Shown: positions 8,140-16,262 of the stretch, one piece after another
How the letters are laid out: the number at the start of each line of letters is the position of its first letter
Position numbering within the stretch: position 1 is the stretch's first letter
Translations under genes and position numbers: made by a program
Source: Brevundimonas sp.
GTDB taxonomy: Bacteria; Pseudomonadota; Alphaproteobacteria; Caulobacterales; Caulobacteraceae
Reading direction: 5' to 3'
DNA length: 40,465 bases
Assembly (NCBI RefSeq): GCF_003248455.1
Contig: NZ_QFNM01000025.1
Coordinates: forward strand, 1-40,465
The notes under the pieces: generated by a model
Told to the model about the DNA's origin: nothing
The model's database searches: none
The model's input: the letters and a program-made list of their open reading frames with translations, nothing else

Positions 8140-8774
8140 GCCTGACGCCCGAACCGCCCCGCGACTGCCCCCTGTGCCCGCGCCTGGTCGAATACCGGCG
8201 GGAGAACGCGCGCCAGAACCCGGACTGGTGGAACGGGCCGGCCCCCTCGTTCGGCGACCCGAACGCCCGCCTGCTGATCGCGGGCCTGGCGCCGGGCCGA
8301 ACCGGGGCGAACCGCACGGGCCGCCCCTTCACCGGCGATCACGCCGGCTGGCTGCTTTACGACACCCTCAGGAAGACCGGCTTCGCCCACGGCCATTACG
8401 ATCCGAACGGCGACGACGACCTGACGCTGACCGATTGCATGATCACCAACGCGGTGCGTTGCGCCCCGCCGGGCAACAAGCCGCTGCCGATCGAGGAGAC
8501 GACCTGCCGGCCCTTTCTGATCGACCGGCTGAAGCTGCTGCCCAATCTGAAGGTGATCGTGACCCTGGGCGACGTCTCGCGCCGCAACATCCTGAAGGCC
8601 TTCGGGCGGCCGGCCTCGGCCATGCCGGCAGGGCACGGCGCCCAGGGCGAGGCGGGCGGCTATGCCATCCTGAACAGCTATCACTGCTCGCGGCTGAACA
8701 CCAACACCGGCCGCCTGACGCCCGACATGTTCGAGGACATCTTCGCGCGGGTCCGCCGACTGATCGAGGCCTGA
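8136..8774 (+). CDS. Uracil-DNA glycosylase, family 5 (UdgB) type
   Basis: Encodes 212 residues that should remove uracil from DNA to start base-excision repair. Four cysteines fit an iron-sulphur cluster: C11 and C14 (CPLC), C109 (NAVRCAPPGN) and C124 (ETTCRPF). Motif A is GLAPGRTGANRTGRPFTGD at about 50-68, close to the family 5 pattern, and the second active-site motif is YHCSRLNTNTGRLT around H183, where a proline usually follows the histidine. There is no aspartate or asparagine at the family 4 position. The start overlaps the NYN stop (ATGA). It ends two bases before the convergent smpB stop. Confidence 0.86.
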   Translation: MSLTPEPPRDCPLCPRLVEYRRENARQNPDWWNGPAPSFGDPNARLLIAGLAPGRTGANRTGRPFTGDHAGWLLYDTLRKTGFAHGHYDPNGDDDLTLTDCMITNAVRCAPPGNKPLPIEETTCRPFLIDRLKLLPNLKVIVTLGDVSRRNILKAFGRPASAMPAGHGAQGEAGGYAILNSYHCSRLNTNTGRLTPDMFEDIFARVRRLIEA

Positions 8775-8776
8775 GC

Positions 8777-9250
8777 CTATCCCCTGTCGCGCATCAGCCG
8801 GGCCTTGTCGCGCTGCCAGTCGCGCTCGGCCGAGGCTTCGCGCTTGTCGTGCAGCTTCTTGCCCTTGGCCAGCGCGATCTCAAGCTTGGCCTTGCCCGCG
8901 TCGTTCAGATAGAGCTTCAGCGGAATGATGGTCTGGCCGTCGCGCTGGACCGCCCCCATCAGCCGGTCGATCTGCTTTCTGTGCAGCAGCAGCTTACGCG
9001 GGCGGCGCGGCTCGTGGTTGAAGCGATAGGCCTGTTTGTAGGGCGGGATGTCGGCGTTGATCAGCACGATCTCGCGCCCCTCCACCGCCGCATAGCTTTC
9101 GGCGATGTTGGCCCGGCCGTCGCGCAGCGCCTTGATCTCGGTGCCCAGCAGCTGGATTCCGGCCTCGACATTGTCTTCCAGGAAATAGTCGAAGCGCGCG
9201 CGGCGGTTCTCGGCGATCACCTTAGACTTGGATTGAGGTCGCGGCGCCAT
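8777..9250 (-). CDS. smpB: SsrA-binding protein SmpB
   Basis: Encodes 157 residues. SmpB binds tmRNA and delivers it to stalled ribosomes in trans-translation. Conserved blocks are VIAENRRARFDYFLEDN, GIQLLGTEIKALRDGRANI, RKLLLHRKQID and the basic C-terminal tail KGKKLHDKREASAERDW, which enters the decoding centre. The ATG at 9250 overlaps the dapA stop (TGATG); a longer in-frame extension upstream is antisense-like and without SmpB character. The tmRNA gene itself is not in the window. Confidence 0.95.
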   Translation of the reverse strand: MAPRPQSKSKVIAENRRARFDYFLEDNVEAGIQLLGTEIKALRDGRANIAESYAAVEGREIVLINADIPPYKQAYRFNHEPRRPRKLLLHRKQIDRLMGAVQRDGQTIIPLKLYLNDAGKAKLEIALAKGKKLHDKREASAERDWQRDKARLMRDRG

Positions 9251-10134
9251 CAGCCGACGCCCGCGTCCGCCATGGCGCGGTCGATCAGCGGCTTGACCAC
9301 GTCCGACGTCGGCGACAGCGGCAGACGCGCCTCCTCGCTGCACAGGCCCAGCTTGGCCAGGGCGTATTTGGTCGGCGCCGGGGAATTGTCGAGGAACAGC
9401 GCCTTGCACAGGCCGATCAGCCGGTTCTGCCAGTCCCGGGCCGCAGCATAGTCGCCCGCCGCCGCCGCATTGTGCAGGGCGACCATGGCTTCGGGCGCCA
9501 CATTGGACGCCACCGAGATCAGCCCCGCCCCGCCGCAGGCGTGATAGCCCAGATAGCTCGAATCATCGCCCGAGATCAGGTCGAACTGGCCGCCGATATT
9601 GGCGCGCATCCAGCTGACGCGGCCCATGTCGCCCGTGGCGTCCTTGACGCCGACGATGTTCGGATGCGCCGCCAGCCGCGCCACCGTCTCATTGGCCAGA
9701 TCGGCCCCGGTTCGCGCCGGCACGTTGTAGAGCAGGATCGGCAGCTGGACGGCGTCGGCGACGGCTTCGAAATGCGCCGCCATGCCCGCCTGGGAGGGCC
9801 GGATGTAATAGGGGGTGACGATCAGCGCCCCGTCCGCGCCCACCGTCTTGGCGTGCCGGGTCAGGTCGATGGCTTCCTTGGTGTAGGGCGACCCCGTGCC
9901 GGCGATGACGCTCACGCGCCCGGCCACGAGCCGCACGCACAGTTCGATGACATGCTTGTGCTCGTCCAGGTCCATGCTGGCGCCCTCGCCCGTCGTGCCC
10001 ATCGGCACGACGCCGTGAACGCCTGCGGCGATCTGACGCTCAAGCAGTTTGGCGAATGCGGCTTCGTCCACGTTTCCGTCACGAAGTGGTGTGATCAGGG
10101 CGGTGATCACGCCCTTGAACAAGGGGGCGTTCAT
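9250..10134 (-). CDS. dapA: 4-hydroxy-tetrahydrodipicolinate synthase
   Basis: Encodes 294 residues. DapA condenses pyruvate with aspartate semialdehyde, the first committed step to diaminopimelate and lysine. The Schiff-base lysine is K164 in IVGVKDATGDM, the catalytic tyrosine Y136 is in LLYNVPARTG, the threonine pair T47/T48 is in PMGTTGEGA, and Y110 and R141 are also present. Length and motifs match active DapA. It is followed by smpB with a TGATG overlap and lies divergent from the lytic transglycosylase, with about 107 bases between them that should hold both promoters. Confidence 0.94.
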   Translation of the reverse strand: MNAPLFKGVITALITPLRDGNVDEAAFAKLLERQIAAGVHGVVPMGTTGEGASMDLDEHKHVIELCVRLVAGRVSVIAGTGSPYTKEAIDLTRHAKTVGADGALIVTPYYIRPSQAGMAAHFEAVADAVQLPILLYNVPARTGADLANETVARLAAHPNIVGVKDATGDMGRVSWMRANIGGQFDLISGDDSSYLGYHACGGAGLISVASNVAPEAMVALHNAAAAGDYAAARDWQNRLIGLCKALFLDNSPAPTKYALAKLGLCSEEARLPLSPTSDVVKPLIDRAMADAGVG

Positions 10135-10241
10135 GAGACTAAGCTGGCCTGCGTGGGGAGCGACGATGGACGGATGTTCATCGCCTTTGCAATGAGCGCG
10201 GGACGTTAGGTCGCCAGCGGCTCCGCCGCAACCAGGATTGA

Positions 10242-12320
10242 ATGGGAACAGGACAGATCATGATCGTGACCAGTCTGGCGGCGGCCCTCGCCGTCCTTGC
10301 GCCGAACCCGCAGGACGCCCTGCCCACCCAGCCTGTTCCCTATGCCGCCGCCACATCGTCCGTGCCCGGTTATTCGCCGACCTATCAGGCGCGCGTGCTG
10401 AACGATCAGGACACGGCGCTGTTTCGCCAGGGCCTGGCCGCCGCCCGCGCGCGGGACGTCTTCGGCGCCCAGTCCGCCATCGCCCAGATCCGGGACGCCT
10501 CGGCGCGCAAGCTGGTCGAATGGGCGCTGATCGACACGTCCGGCGAACAATTGCCCTATGCCGACCTGGCGCGCGGTCAGACCGACCTGGCCGGCTGGCC
10601 GCGCGGCGAATCGCGACGCGCGGCGGCTGAAAAGATTCTGGACCGTTCGGGCCAGGGGCCGGATGCGGCCCTGTCGCTTATCTCCGACGGTCAGCCGACC
10701 ACGATCGAAGGCGTCATCGCCTACGCCTCCGCGCTGGAACAACGCGGCCGCCAGGATCAGGCCCGCACGCTCGTCCGCGACTGGTGGCGCACCCGCGTGT
10801 TCGACGAGGCGCCGCAGTCGCGCATCCTGTCCCGCTGGGGCGGCTGGCTGACGCAGGCCGATCACGAGGCGCGGCTGAACGTGCTGCTGCTCGGCCCCCA
10901 TGGTCCGGCGACGCGCGGCATGATCAATCTGGTCTCGCCCGAGCGGGCGGCGATCGCCAACGCCGTCATGACGCTGCGTTCGGCCTACAGTCCCGACGCC
11001 GTCGTCGCCGCCCTGACGCCGGCCCAGGCCGCCGATCCGGCCGTGGCGCTGGAGCGCGTGCGCATCCTGCGCTCCCAGAACCGCCAGGCGGAAGGCTTCG
11101 CCCTTCTGGCCAGCCTGCCGCCGGCGCCCGCTCATACGACCGGCGACAACACCCTGTGGACCGAGCGGCGCAACTATTATCTGGACGCCCTGCTACAAGG
11201 GAACTGGCGCGCCGCATACGAGGCGATGAACGGTCATGGCTTCGCCTCGGGCGATCGGATGGTGGACGCAGAGTTCTTCGCCGGTTGGGTCGCCCTGACC
11301 AAGCTGAACCAGCCCGAGGTCGCCGCCCGCCATTTCGAGGCGCTGCGCACCGCCTCTTCCACCCCCATCACCCAGGGCCGCGCCTACTACTGGCTGGGTC
11401 GGGCCGCCGAGGCGCGCGGCGAACGCGACGCCGCCCTCGCCTATTATCGCAACGGCGCCCAGCACTGGCAGACCTTCTATGGCCAGCTCGCCGCCGAAAA
11501 GGCGGGCATGACCACGCTTCGGCTGCCGGGCGAACCCGTGCCGTCGCCGTCGGACATCGCCCGTTTCGAAGCCAATGAAATGGTCCGCGCCGCCCGCATT
11601 CTGGGCGAGACCGGCGAAATGAGCCTGCTGCGGGTCTTCGCCTATCAGTTGGACAACGACCTGCCGACGATCGACGACCTGGCCCTGCTGATGGACCTGG
11701 CGCGCGGCTATGGCGAAGGCTTCACCGCGATGATGGTCGGTCGCGCCGCCAGCCAGCGCGGCTTCGTCATGCCCGAGCGGATGTATCCAGTGCGCGTCCC
11801 GCCCCAGGTCCCCGGCGCGGCGCCCCTGGAGTTCACCCAGGCCATCACCCGCCAGGAATCCAGCTTCGATCCCCGCGCCCGCTCCGGCGCCGACGCGCGC
11901 GGCATGATGCAGTTCCTGCCTGCGACCGCGGCGGGCGTGGCGCGTCGCCTCGGCATGGGCTTTTCGGCCGAACAGCTGTGGGACCCGGACTACAACATGA
12001 CGCTGGGCAGCTACCATCTCGGCGAACTGATGGCGGCCAACAACGGCTCGATGCTGCTGGCCACGGTAGGCTACAACGCCGGCCCGGCGCGGCCGAACCA
12101 GTGGATCGCGCGCTGCGGCGACCCCCGCGGCGACGCCGTCAAGGCCATCGACTTCATCGAATGCGCGCCCTTCACCGAGACGCGCAACTACATGATGCGG
12201 GTGATGGAGAACATGGCGGTCTACAAGGCGCGGCTGAACGGCGGCGTGGCGCCCTTGACCCCTTCAGCCGACATCTCCCGCGGCGCCGCCGCCGGTCCCC
12301 GTCCCTACGCCGCCTACTGA
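10242..12320 (+). CDS. Periplasmic soluble lytic transglycosylase (Slt type)
   Basis: Encodes up to 692 residues. A hydrophobic N-terminus (IVTSLAAALAVLA) is a likely signal peptide. A long helical, superhelix-like region of about 500 residues follows, as in Slt70-type enzymes, then the catalytic SLT domain. The catalytic glutamate is about E539 in FTQAITRQESSFDP, followed by SGADARGMMQFLPATA and TVGYNAGPARPNQW. Such enzymes cleave peptidoglycan glycan strands to 1,6-anhydro ends for wall remodelling. Two starts are possible, ATG at 10242 and ATG at 10260; the second gives a shorter leader and has AGGA ahead of it. Confidence 0.9.
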   Translation: MGTGQIMIVTSLAAALAVLAPNPQDALPTQPVPYAAATSSVPGYSPTYQARVLNDQDTALFRQGLAAARARDVFGAQSAIAQIRDASARKLVEWALIDTSGEQLPYADLARGQTDLAGWPRGESRRAAAEKILDRSGQGPDAALSLISDGQPTTIEGVIAYASALEQRGRQDQARTLVRDWWRTRVFDEAPQSRILSRWGGWLTQADHEARLNVLLLGPHGPATRGMINLVSPERAAIANAVMTLRSAYSPDAVVAALTPAQAADPAVALERVRILRSQNRQAEGFALLASLPPAPAHTTGDNTLWTERRNYYLDALLQGNWRAAYEAMNGHGFASGDRMVDAEFFAGWVALTKLNQPEVAARHFEALRTASSTPITQGRAYYWLGRAAEARGERDAALAYYRNGAQHWQTFYGQLAAEKAGMTTLRLPGEPVPSPSDIARFEANEMVRAARILGETGEMSLLRVFAYQLDNDLPTIDDLALLMDLARGYGEGFTAMMVGRAASQRGFVMPERMYPVRVPPQVPGAAPLEFTQAITRQESSFDPRARSGADARGMMQFLPATAAGVARRLGMGFSAEQLWDPDYNMTLGSYHLGELMAANNGSMLLATVGYNAGPARPNQWIARCGDPRGDAVKAIDFIECAPFTETRNYMMRVMENMAVYKARLNGGVAPLTPSADISRGAAAGPRPYAAY

Positions 12321-12360
12321 CGCAAGGTGTTCGCCGGGCGCGGACGACCGGCGCAGCCCG

Positions 12361-12990
12361 TCAGGCGCGCGTCAGCCCCGCGAACAGGGCGTCCAGCGTC
12401 ATGTCGACCAAGGCCTGACGCTCCGCCCACGGAAAATAGGGCTTGGTGATCATCAACGACACGACGCCGTGCGCGGCGGCCCATATGGCCTGGGCGATGG
12501 CGCGCGGCTCGCCCTGCATCCGCCCGACCGCCACCGCGTCGCCCACCGTCGCCTCCAGCGCCCCGAACAGGCTGGCGCCCAGTTCCTGCGCCATGTCCTC
12601 CGCGCCCTCGCGCGCCTCGACCGGCCGGGTCAGATAGATCAGGCGATAGGCGTTGGGATTGGCGAAGCCGAAGTCGATATAGCCCTCGATCATCCGCCGC
12701 AGCCGCAGTTCCGGCGGGCTGTCCTCGTCGGCCACCGCCGCATTGGCGGCGATCAGCCGGCCGAAGGCGTCGCGGCAGATTTCCTGAAGGATCGCGCCCT
12801 TGTCCGGGAAATGCATGTAGAGCGCCGTCGACGACAGGCCGACCTCGTCCGCGATCTTGCGGATGGTGGCCCCTTCATAGCCATGCTCGACGAAGATTCG
12901 TTCGGCCGCAGCCAGGATTTCGCCGCGCCGCGAATGGCCCTCGCCCTTGGGCTTGCGGGTCGTGCGCGAGGATGTCGAGGCGTCGGACAA
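12361..12990 (-). CDS. TetR family transcriptional regulator
   Basis: Encodes 209 residues. The N-terminal helix-turn-helix reads GEILAAAERIFVEHGYEG, then IRKIADEVGLSSTALYMHF, typical of TetR. The C-terminal half is a ligand-binding domain resembling TetR_C_33-type members with GYIDFGFANPNAYRLIYL. A TTG at 12990 is chosen because GGAG lies seven bases before it and only a short basic leader precedes the HTH; the in-frame ATG at 13089 would run through the tandem repeat at 13033-13064. The regulator is divergent from the glycosyltransferase and may control it and itself. Ligand unknown. Confidence 0.85.
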   Translation of the reverse strand: MSDASTSSRTTRKPKGEGHSRRGEILAAAERIFVEHGYEGATIRKIADEVGLSSTALYMHFPDKGAILQEICRDAFGRLIAANAAVADEDSPPELRLRRMIEGYIDFGFANPNAYRLIYLTRPVEAREGAEDMAQELGASLFGALEATVGDAVAVGRMQGEPRAIAQAIWAAAHGVVSLMITKPYFPWAERQALVDMTLDALFAGLTRA

Positions 12991-13032
12991 ACGGCTGCTC
13001 CAGATCGGGCGTCCTGAATAGCGACAATCCGT

Positions 13033-13064
13033 CCACGGCGCCAATCGGCCACGGCGCCAATCGG
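13033..13064. repeat. Two perfect 16-base tandem copies between TetR and glycosyltransferase starts
   Basis: The unit CCACGGCGCCAATCGG occurs twice head to tail. Each holds the palindrome GGCGCC. Its place, between the TTG start of the TetR gene (12990) and the GTG start of the glycosyltransferase (13123), makes it a candidate operator for the TetR protein. It could also be a slipped duplication with no function. Confidence 0.5.
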
Positions 13065-13122
13065 CTTGCCGAGCAGGATCGTTTGCCATAGCGATTGCAG
13101 GTTGCAGGCTTGGGGGCTGGCG

Positions 13123-14526
13123 GTGGCGAAAGGCTGGACGCATCCGGGGGTCGCGCCGCGCAGCAGCGGAGCGTGGCGACGTGCGCCCAGCGGATTTCAG
13201 GTCCTGGCCGCGACCATGATCGTCGGCGGCTACGCCTTCGCGGTCGTCCGGTGGCCCGGCGCGGCCTTCCTGACGGGATTGGTCATGGTTCAGGCGGCCT
13301 TCGTCGTGTCCGCCCTGTGGAAGGCGGTGATCGTCCTCGCCAGCATGGGACGACCCAGGCCCGCGCCCCGCCCGATCGAATGGCCTCGCTACACCATACT
13401 GGCGGCCCTGCATGACGAGGCGGCCGTGGCGCCGGAACTGATCGCCAATCTGGCGCGCATCGACTATCCGGCCCATCGCCTCGAAGCCTTCATCGTGCTG
13501 GAGGCGCACGACGCCGCGACCCTTGCGGCGGTTCAGGCCGCGCCTAAGCCGTCTTGGCTGAAGACGCTGGTCGTGCCGCCCGGCCAGCCGCTGACCAAGC
13601 CCCGCGCCCTGAACCACGCCCTGGCCCATGCGCGCGGCGATCTGATCACCATCTATGACGCGGAGGACCGGCCCCATCCGCAGCAGTTGCGCCAGGCCGC
13701 CGCCCGCTTCGTCGCCCAACCCCGACTGGGATGCCTGCAGGCGCCGCTGCGCATCCGTCCTTCCAGCCGGACCGGTTCGACCTTCCTGGATCGCCAGTTC
13801 GCCTTCGAATACGCCGCCCTGTTCGAAGTGACCCTGCCCGGCATGGCCCGGCTGGGCCTGCCCTTTCCGCTCGGCGGCACCAGCAACCACATCCGCATGA
13901 CGGCCCTGCGCGCCGCCGGCGGCTGGGACGCCCATAATGTCACGGAGGACGCGGACCTGGGCTTCCGGCTGTGGTCGATGGGCTGGAAGCTGGACGTGAT
14001 CGACCGCCCGACGTGGGAGACGCCGCCTGGCGGTCTGGACCGCTGGCTGCCCCAGCGCACCCGTTGGCTGAAAGGCTATATGCAGACCTGGGGCGTCCAC
14101 ACCCGTCGTCCGCGCCGGCTGGGCCGTCGCGGGCTGCTGTCGCTGATCATGACCCTGGGGACGGCGATCCTGGCGGCGGGCGCCCATGCCCCGGCCCTGG
14201 CCTGGCTGGCCTCGGCGGTTCTGGCCGGGCTGCACGCCGGGATCGCGCCCGCGACGCCGCTGGCCTCGATGGCCGTCCTGGCGACGGGCGTCATCGCGGC
14301 CTGGATGGGCTGCGCCGTCGGGGCGCGGCGAGCCGGGCTGGTCTACAGGCTAGGCGACATGCTGGCGGCCCCTGCCTATTGGTCCCTGCTCAGCCTGGCC
14401 TTCGTCCACGCCGCCTGGCGTTTGATCGTCGAGCCCCATGTCTGGGACAAGACCCCTCATGACGGCGAGGCGCAACCGCTGGAACTGGTCGTGATCGCTG
14501 ACGACGCTGGACGTGAGGCCGCCTGA
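13123..14526 (+). CDS. Membrane glycosyltransferase, GT2 family
   Basis: Encodes 467 residues. Two hydrophobic segments near the N-terminus (VLAATMIVGGYAFAVV and FLTGLVMVQAAFVVSALW) precede a cytoplasmic GT-A domain. This has the metal-binding YDAED, the acceptor block TEDADLGFRLWSMGW and the processive-type QRTRWLKGYMQTW (QxxRW). Two to three more membrane segments follow. This layout fits cellulose-synthase-like and N-acetylglucosaminyltransferase relatives that make or start surface polysaccharides; the sugar cannot be told. GTG at 13123 is chosen: GGGGG lies before it, and an earlier frame would overlap the TetR regulatory region. Confidence 0.85.
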   Translation: MAKGWTHPGVAPRSSGAWRRAPSGFQVLAATMIVGGYAFAVVRWPGAAFLTGLVMVQAAFVVSALWKAVIVLASMGRPRPAPRPIEWPRYTILAALHDEAAVAPELIANLARIDYPAHRLEAFIVLEAHDAATLAAVQAAPKPSWLKTLVVPPGQPLTKPRALNHALAHARGDLITIYDAEDRPHPQQLRQAAARFVAQPRLGCLQAPLRIRPSSRTGSTFLDRQFAFEYAALFEVTLPGMARLGLPFPLGGTSNHIRMTALRAAGGWDAHNVTEDADLGFRLWSMGWKLDVIDRPTWETPPGGLDRWLPQRTRWLKGYMQTWGVHTRRPRRLGRRGLLSLIMTLGTAILAAGAHAPALAWLASAVLAGLHAGIAPATPLASMAVLATGVIAAWMGCAVGARRAGLVYRLGDMLAAPAYWSLLSLAFVHAAWRLIVEPHVWDKTPHDGEAQPLELVVIADDAGREAA

Positions 14527-14544
14527 GCGCCTATCAGCCCGGCG

Positions 14545-15456
14545 ATGGCGCCCGTTCTCTCCAAGACCCCCGAAACCCTCGTGACCTGCGGCTGGTCGGA
14601 CTACGCCCTGCTCGATTCCGGCGACGGCAGGAAGCTGGAACGCTATGGCCGCTACACCGTGGTCCGGCCCGAGCCGCAGTGCTTCTGGTCGCCGCGCGAT
14701 CCGGCCGCCTTCGAGGCCGCCAACGCCGTCTTCGACCCCCAGCAGGAAGAAGAGGATTCCGGCCGCTGGCGGTTCGACGAGCATGGCCCCATCGACGCCT
14801 TCCCCTTGAAATGGCGCGACGTGAAATTCACGGGCCGCTTCACCCCCTTCCGTCACCTGGCCTTCTTTCCCGAACAGGCCGCCAACTGGGAATGGCTGGA
14901 CGGCCGGGTGCGCGCCTCCGCGCCATCGGCCGGCCGCGCACCCAAGATCCTGAACCTGTTCGGCTATACCGGCGTGGCCAGCCTGGCCTGCGCCGCTGCC
15001 GGGGCCGAAGTCACCCACGTCGACGCCTCCAAGAAGTCGGTCGCCTACGCTCGGGAGAACGCCGAGCAATCGGGTCTGGCCGACCGTCCGATCCGCTGGA
15101 TCGTCGAGGATGCGCGCAAATACGTCGCGCGAGAGGTGCGTCGCGGCTCCCGCTACGACGGCGTGATCCTGGACCCGCCCAAATACGGCCGGGGCCCGAC
15201 AGGGGAGGTCTGGCGCCTGTTCGAGGACATGCCCGGCCTCCTCAAGGACTGCGCCGCCCTGCTGGCCGACGACGCCGACTTCCTGCTGCTGAACGCCTAT
15301 GCGGCGCGCGTTTCCGGCCTGTCTCTGGCCTTTCTGATGGCCGAGGCGGCCAAGGATCGCGGCGGCCGCATCGACTGGGGCGAACTGGCCCTGTCCGAGG
15401 ACGGGCCGGGCGCCCGCGCCATCGGCCTGTCCTTCTTCGCCCGGTGGTCGCGATGA
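14545..15456 (+). CDS. Class I SAM-dependent RNA methyltransferase (RlmI/RlmK-like)
   Basis: Encodes 303 residues. The Rossmann core has motif I ILNLFGYTGVASLACA, motif II THVDASKKSV and the catalytic DPPKYGRGPTGEVW, as in the RlmI/RlmK 23S rRNA cytosine-5 and guanine-N7 methyltransferases. The N-terminal 120 residues resemble the substrate-binding part of these proteins but lack a recognisable PUA domain. Target base unknown. The ATG is 18 bases after the glycosyltransferase, and its stop overlaps the next methyltransferase (ATGA), so two RNA-modifying enzymes are translated together. Confidence 0.85.
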   Translation: MAPVLSKTPETLVTCGWSDYALLDSGDGRKLERYGRYTVVRPEPQCFWSPRDPAAFEAANAVFDPQQEEEDSGRWRFDEHGPIDAFPLKWRDVKFTGRFTPFRHLAFFPEQAANWEWLDGRVRASAPSAGRAPKILNLFGYTGVASLACAAAGAEVTHVDASKKSVAYARENAEQSGLADRPIRWIVEDARKYVAREVRRGSRYDGVILDPPKYGRGPTGEVWRLFEDMPGLLKDCAALLADDADFLLLNAYAARVSGLSLAFLMAEAAKDRGGRIDWGELALSEDGPGARAIGLSFFARWSR

Positions 15457-16262
15457 GCGAACGCGCCGAATACCGCGTCATCACCTCGCTGACGAACGAC
15501 ACCGTCAAGGCCGTGCGCGCGCTTCACATGCGCAAGGAACGCGACCAGACCGGAACCTTCCTGGCCGAAGGGCTGAAGTTCATCGGCGAAGCGCTGGACC
15601 AGGGCCGCGCGCCTCGGATGCTGCTGGTCGGCGAGGACGCCCGCCCCCATCCCCTGCTGAATCGCGCCAAGGCGGAAACGCGCAAGGCGGGCGGCGACAT
15701 CGTCGTCGTCACCCACGCCATCCTGGAAAAGATCAGCCGCCGCGACAATCCGCAGACTGTGCTGGGCGTGTTCGATCAGGCCTACGCCCCGCTGGAAAGC
15801 CTCATTCCCACCTCCGCCCCCTGCTGGGTCGCGCTGGAGCAGGTGCGCGATCCGGGCAATCTGGGCGCCATCATCCGCACCGCCGATGCGGCCGGCTGCG
15901 GCGGGGTGATCCTGATCGGCGACTGCGTCGACCCCTATTCGGTCGAGGCCGTGCGCGCCACGATGGGTTCGGTGTTCGCCGTCTCGATCACCAAGACCAC
16001 GGCGGAGGCCTTCGTCGCCTGGCGCCGTTCCTGGCCCGGCAGCGTCGTCGGCACGCGCCTCGACGCCACGGTCAGCCACCGCTCCGCCGTGATGCAGAAG
16101 CCGGTTCTGGTCCTGATGGGCAATGAACAGGCCGGCCTGACCGACCAGTTGGCCGCCGCCTGCGACGTCAACGTCAAAATTCCCATGCGCGGCCGCGCCG
16201 ACAGCCTGAACCTGGCCATCGCGACCGGCGTCATGGTCTATGCGGCGACGGACGACGTCTAG
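15453..16262 (+). CDS. TrmH/SpoU family RNA 2'-O-methyltransferase
   Basis: Encodes 269 residues. The three SPOUT knot motifs are clear: ALEQVRDPGNLGAIIRTADA, LVLMGNEQAGL and IPMRGRADSLNLAIATGV. An N-terminal substrate-binding domain (FLAEGLKFIGEAL) is as in RlmB and related enzymes. The modified RNA is likely rRNA or tRNA; the exact site is not readable. It overlaps the preceding methyltransferase by ATGA. Its TAG stop shares CTAG with the TAG stop of the convergent MFS gene. Confidence 0.9.
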   Translation: MSERAEYRVITSLTNDTVKAVRALHMRKERDQTGTFLAEGLKFIGEALDQGRAPRMLLVGEDARPHPLLNRAKAETRKAGGDIVVVTHAILEKISRRDNPQTVLGVFDQAYAPLESLIPTSAPCWVALEQVRDPGNLGAIIRTADAAGCGGVILIGDCVDPYSVEAVRATMGSVFAVSITKTTAEAFVAWRRSWPGSVVGTRLDATVSHRSAVMQKPVLVLMGNEQAGLTDQLAAACDVNVKIPMRGRADSLNLAIATGVMVYAATDDV

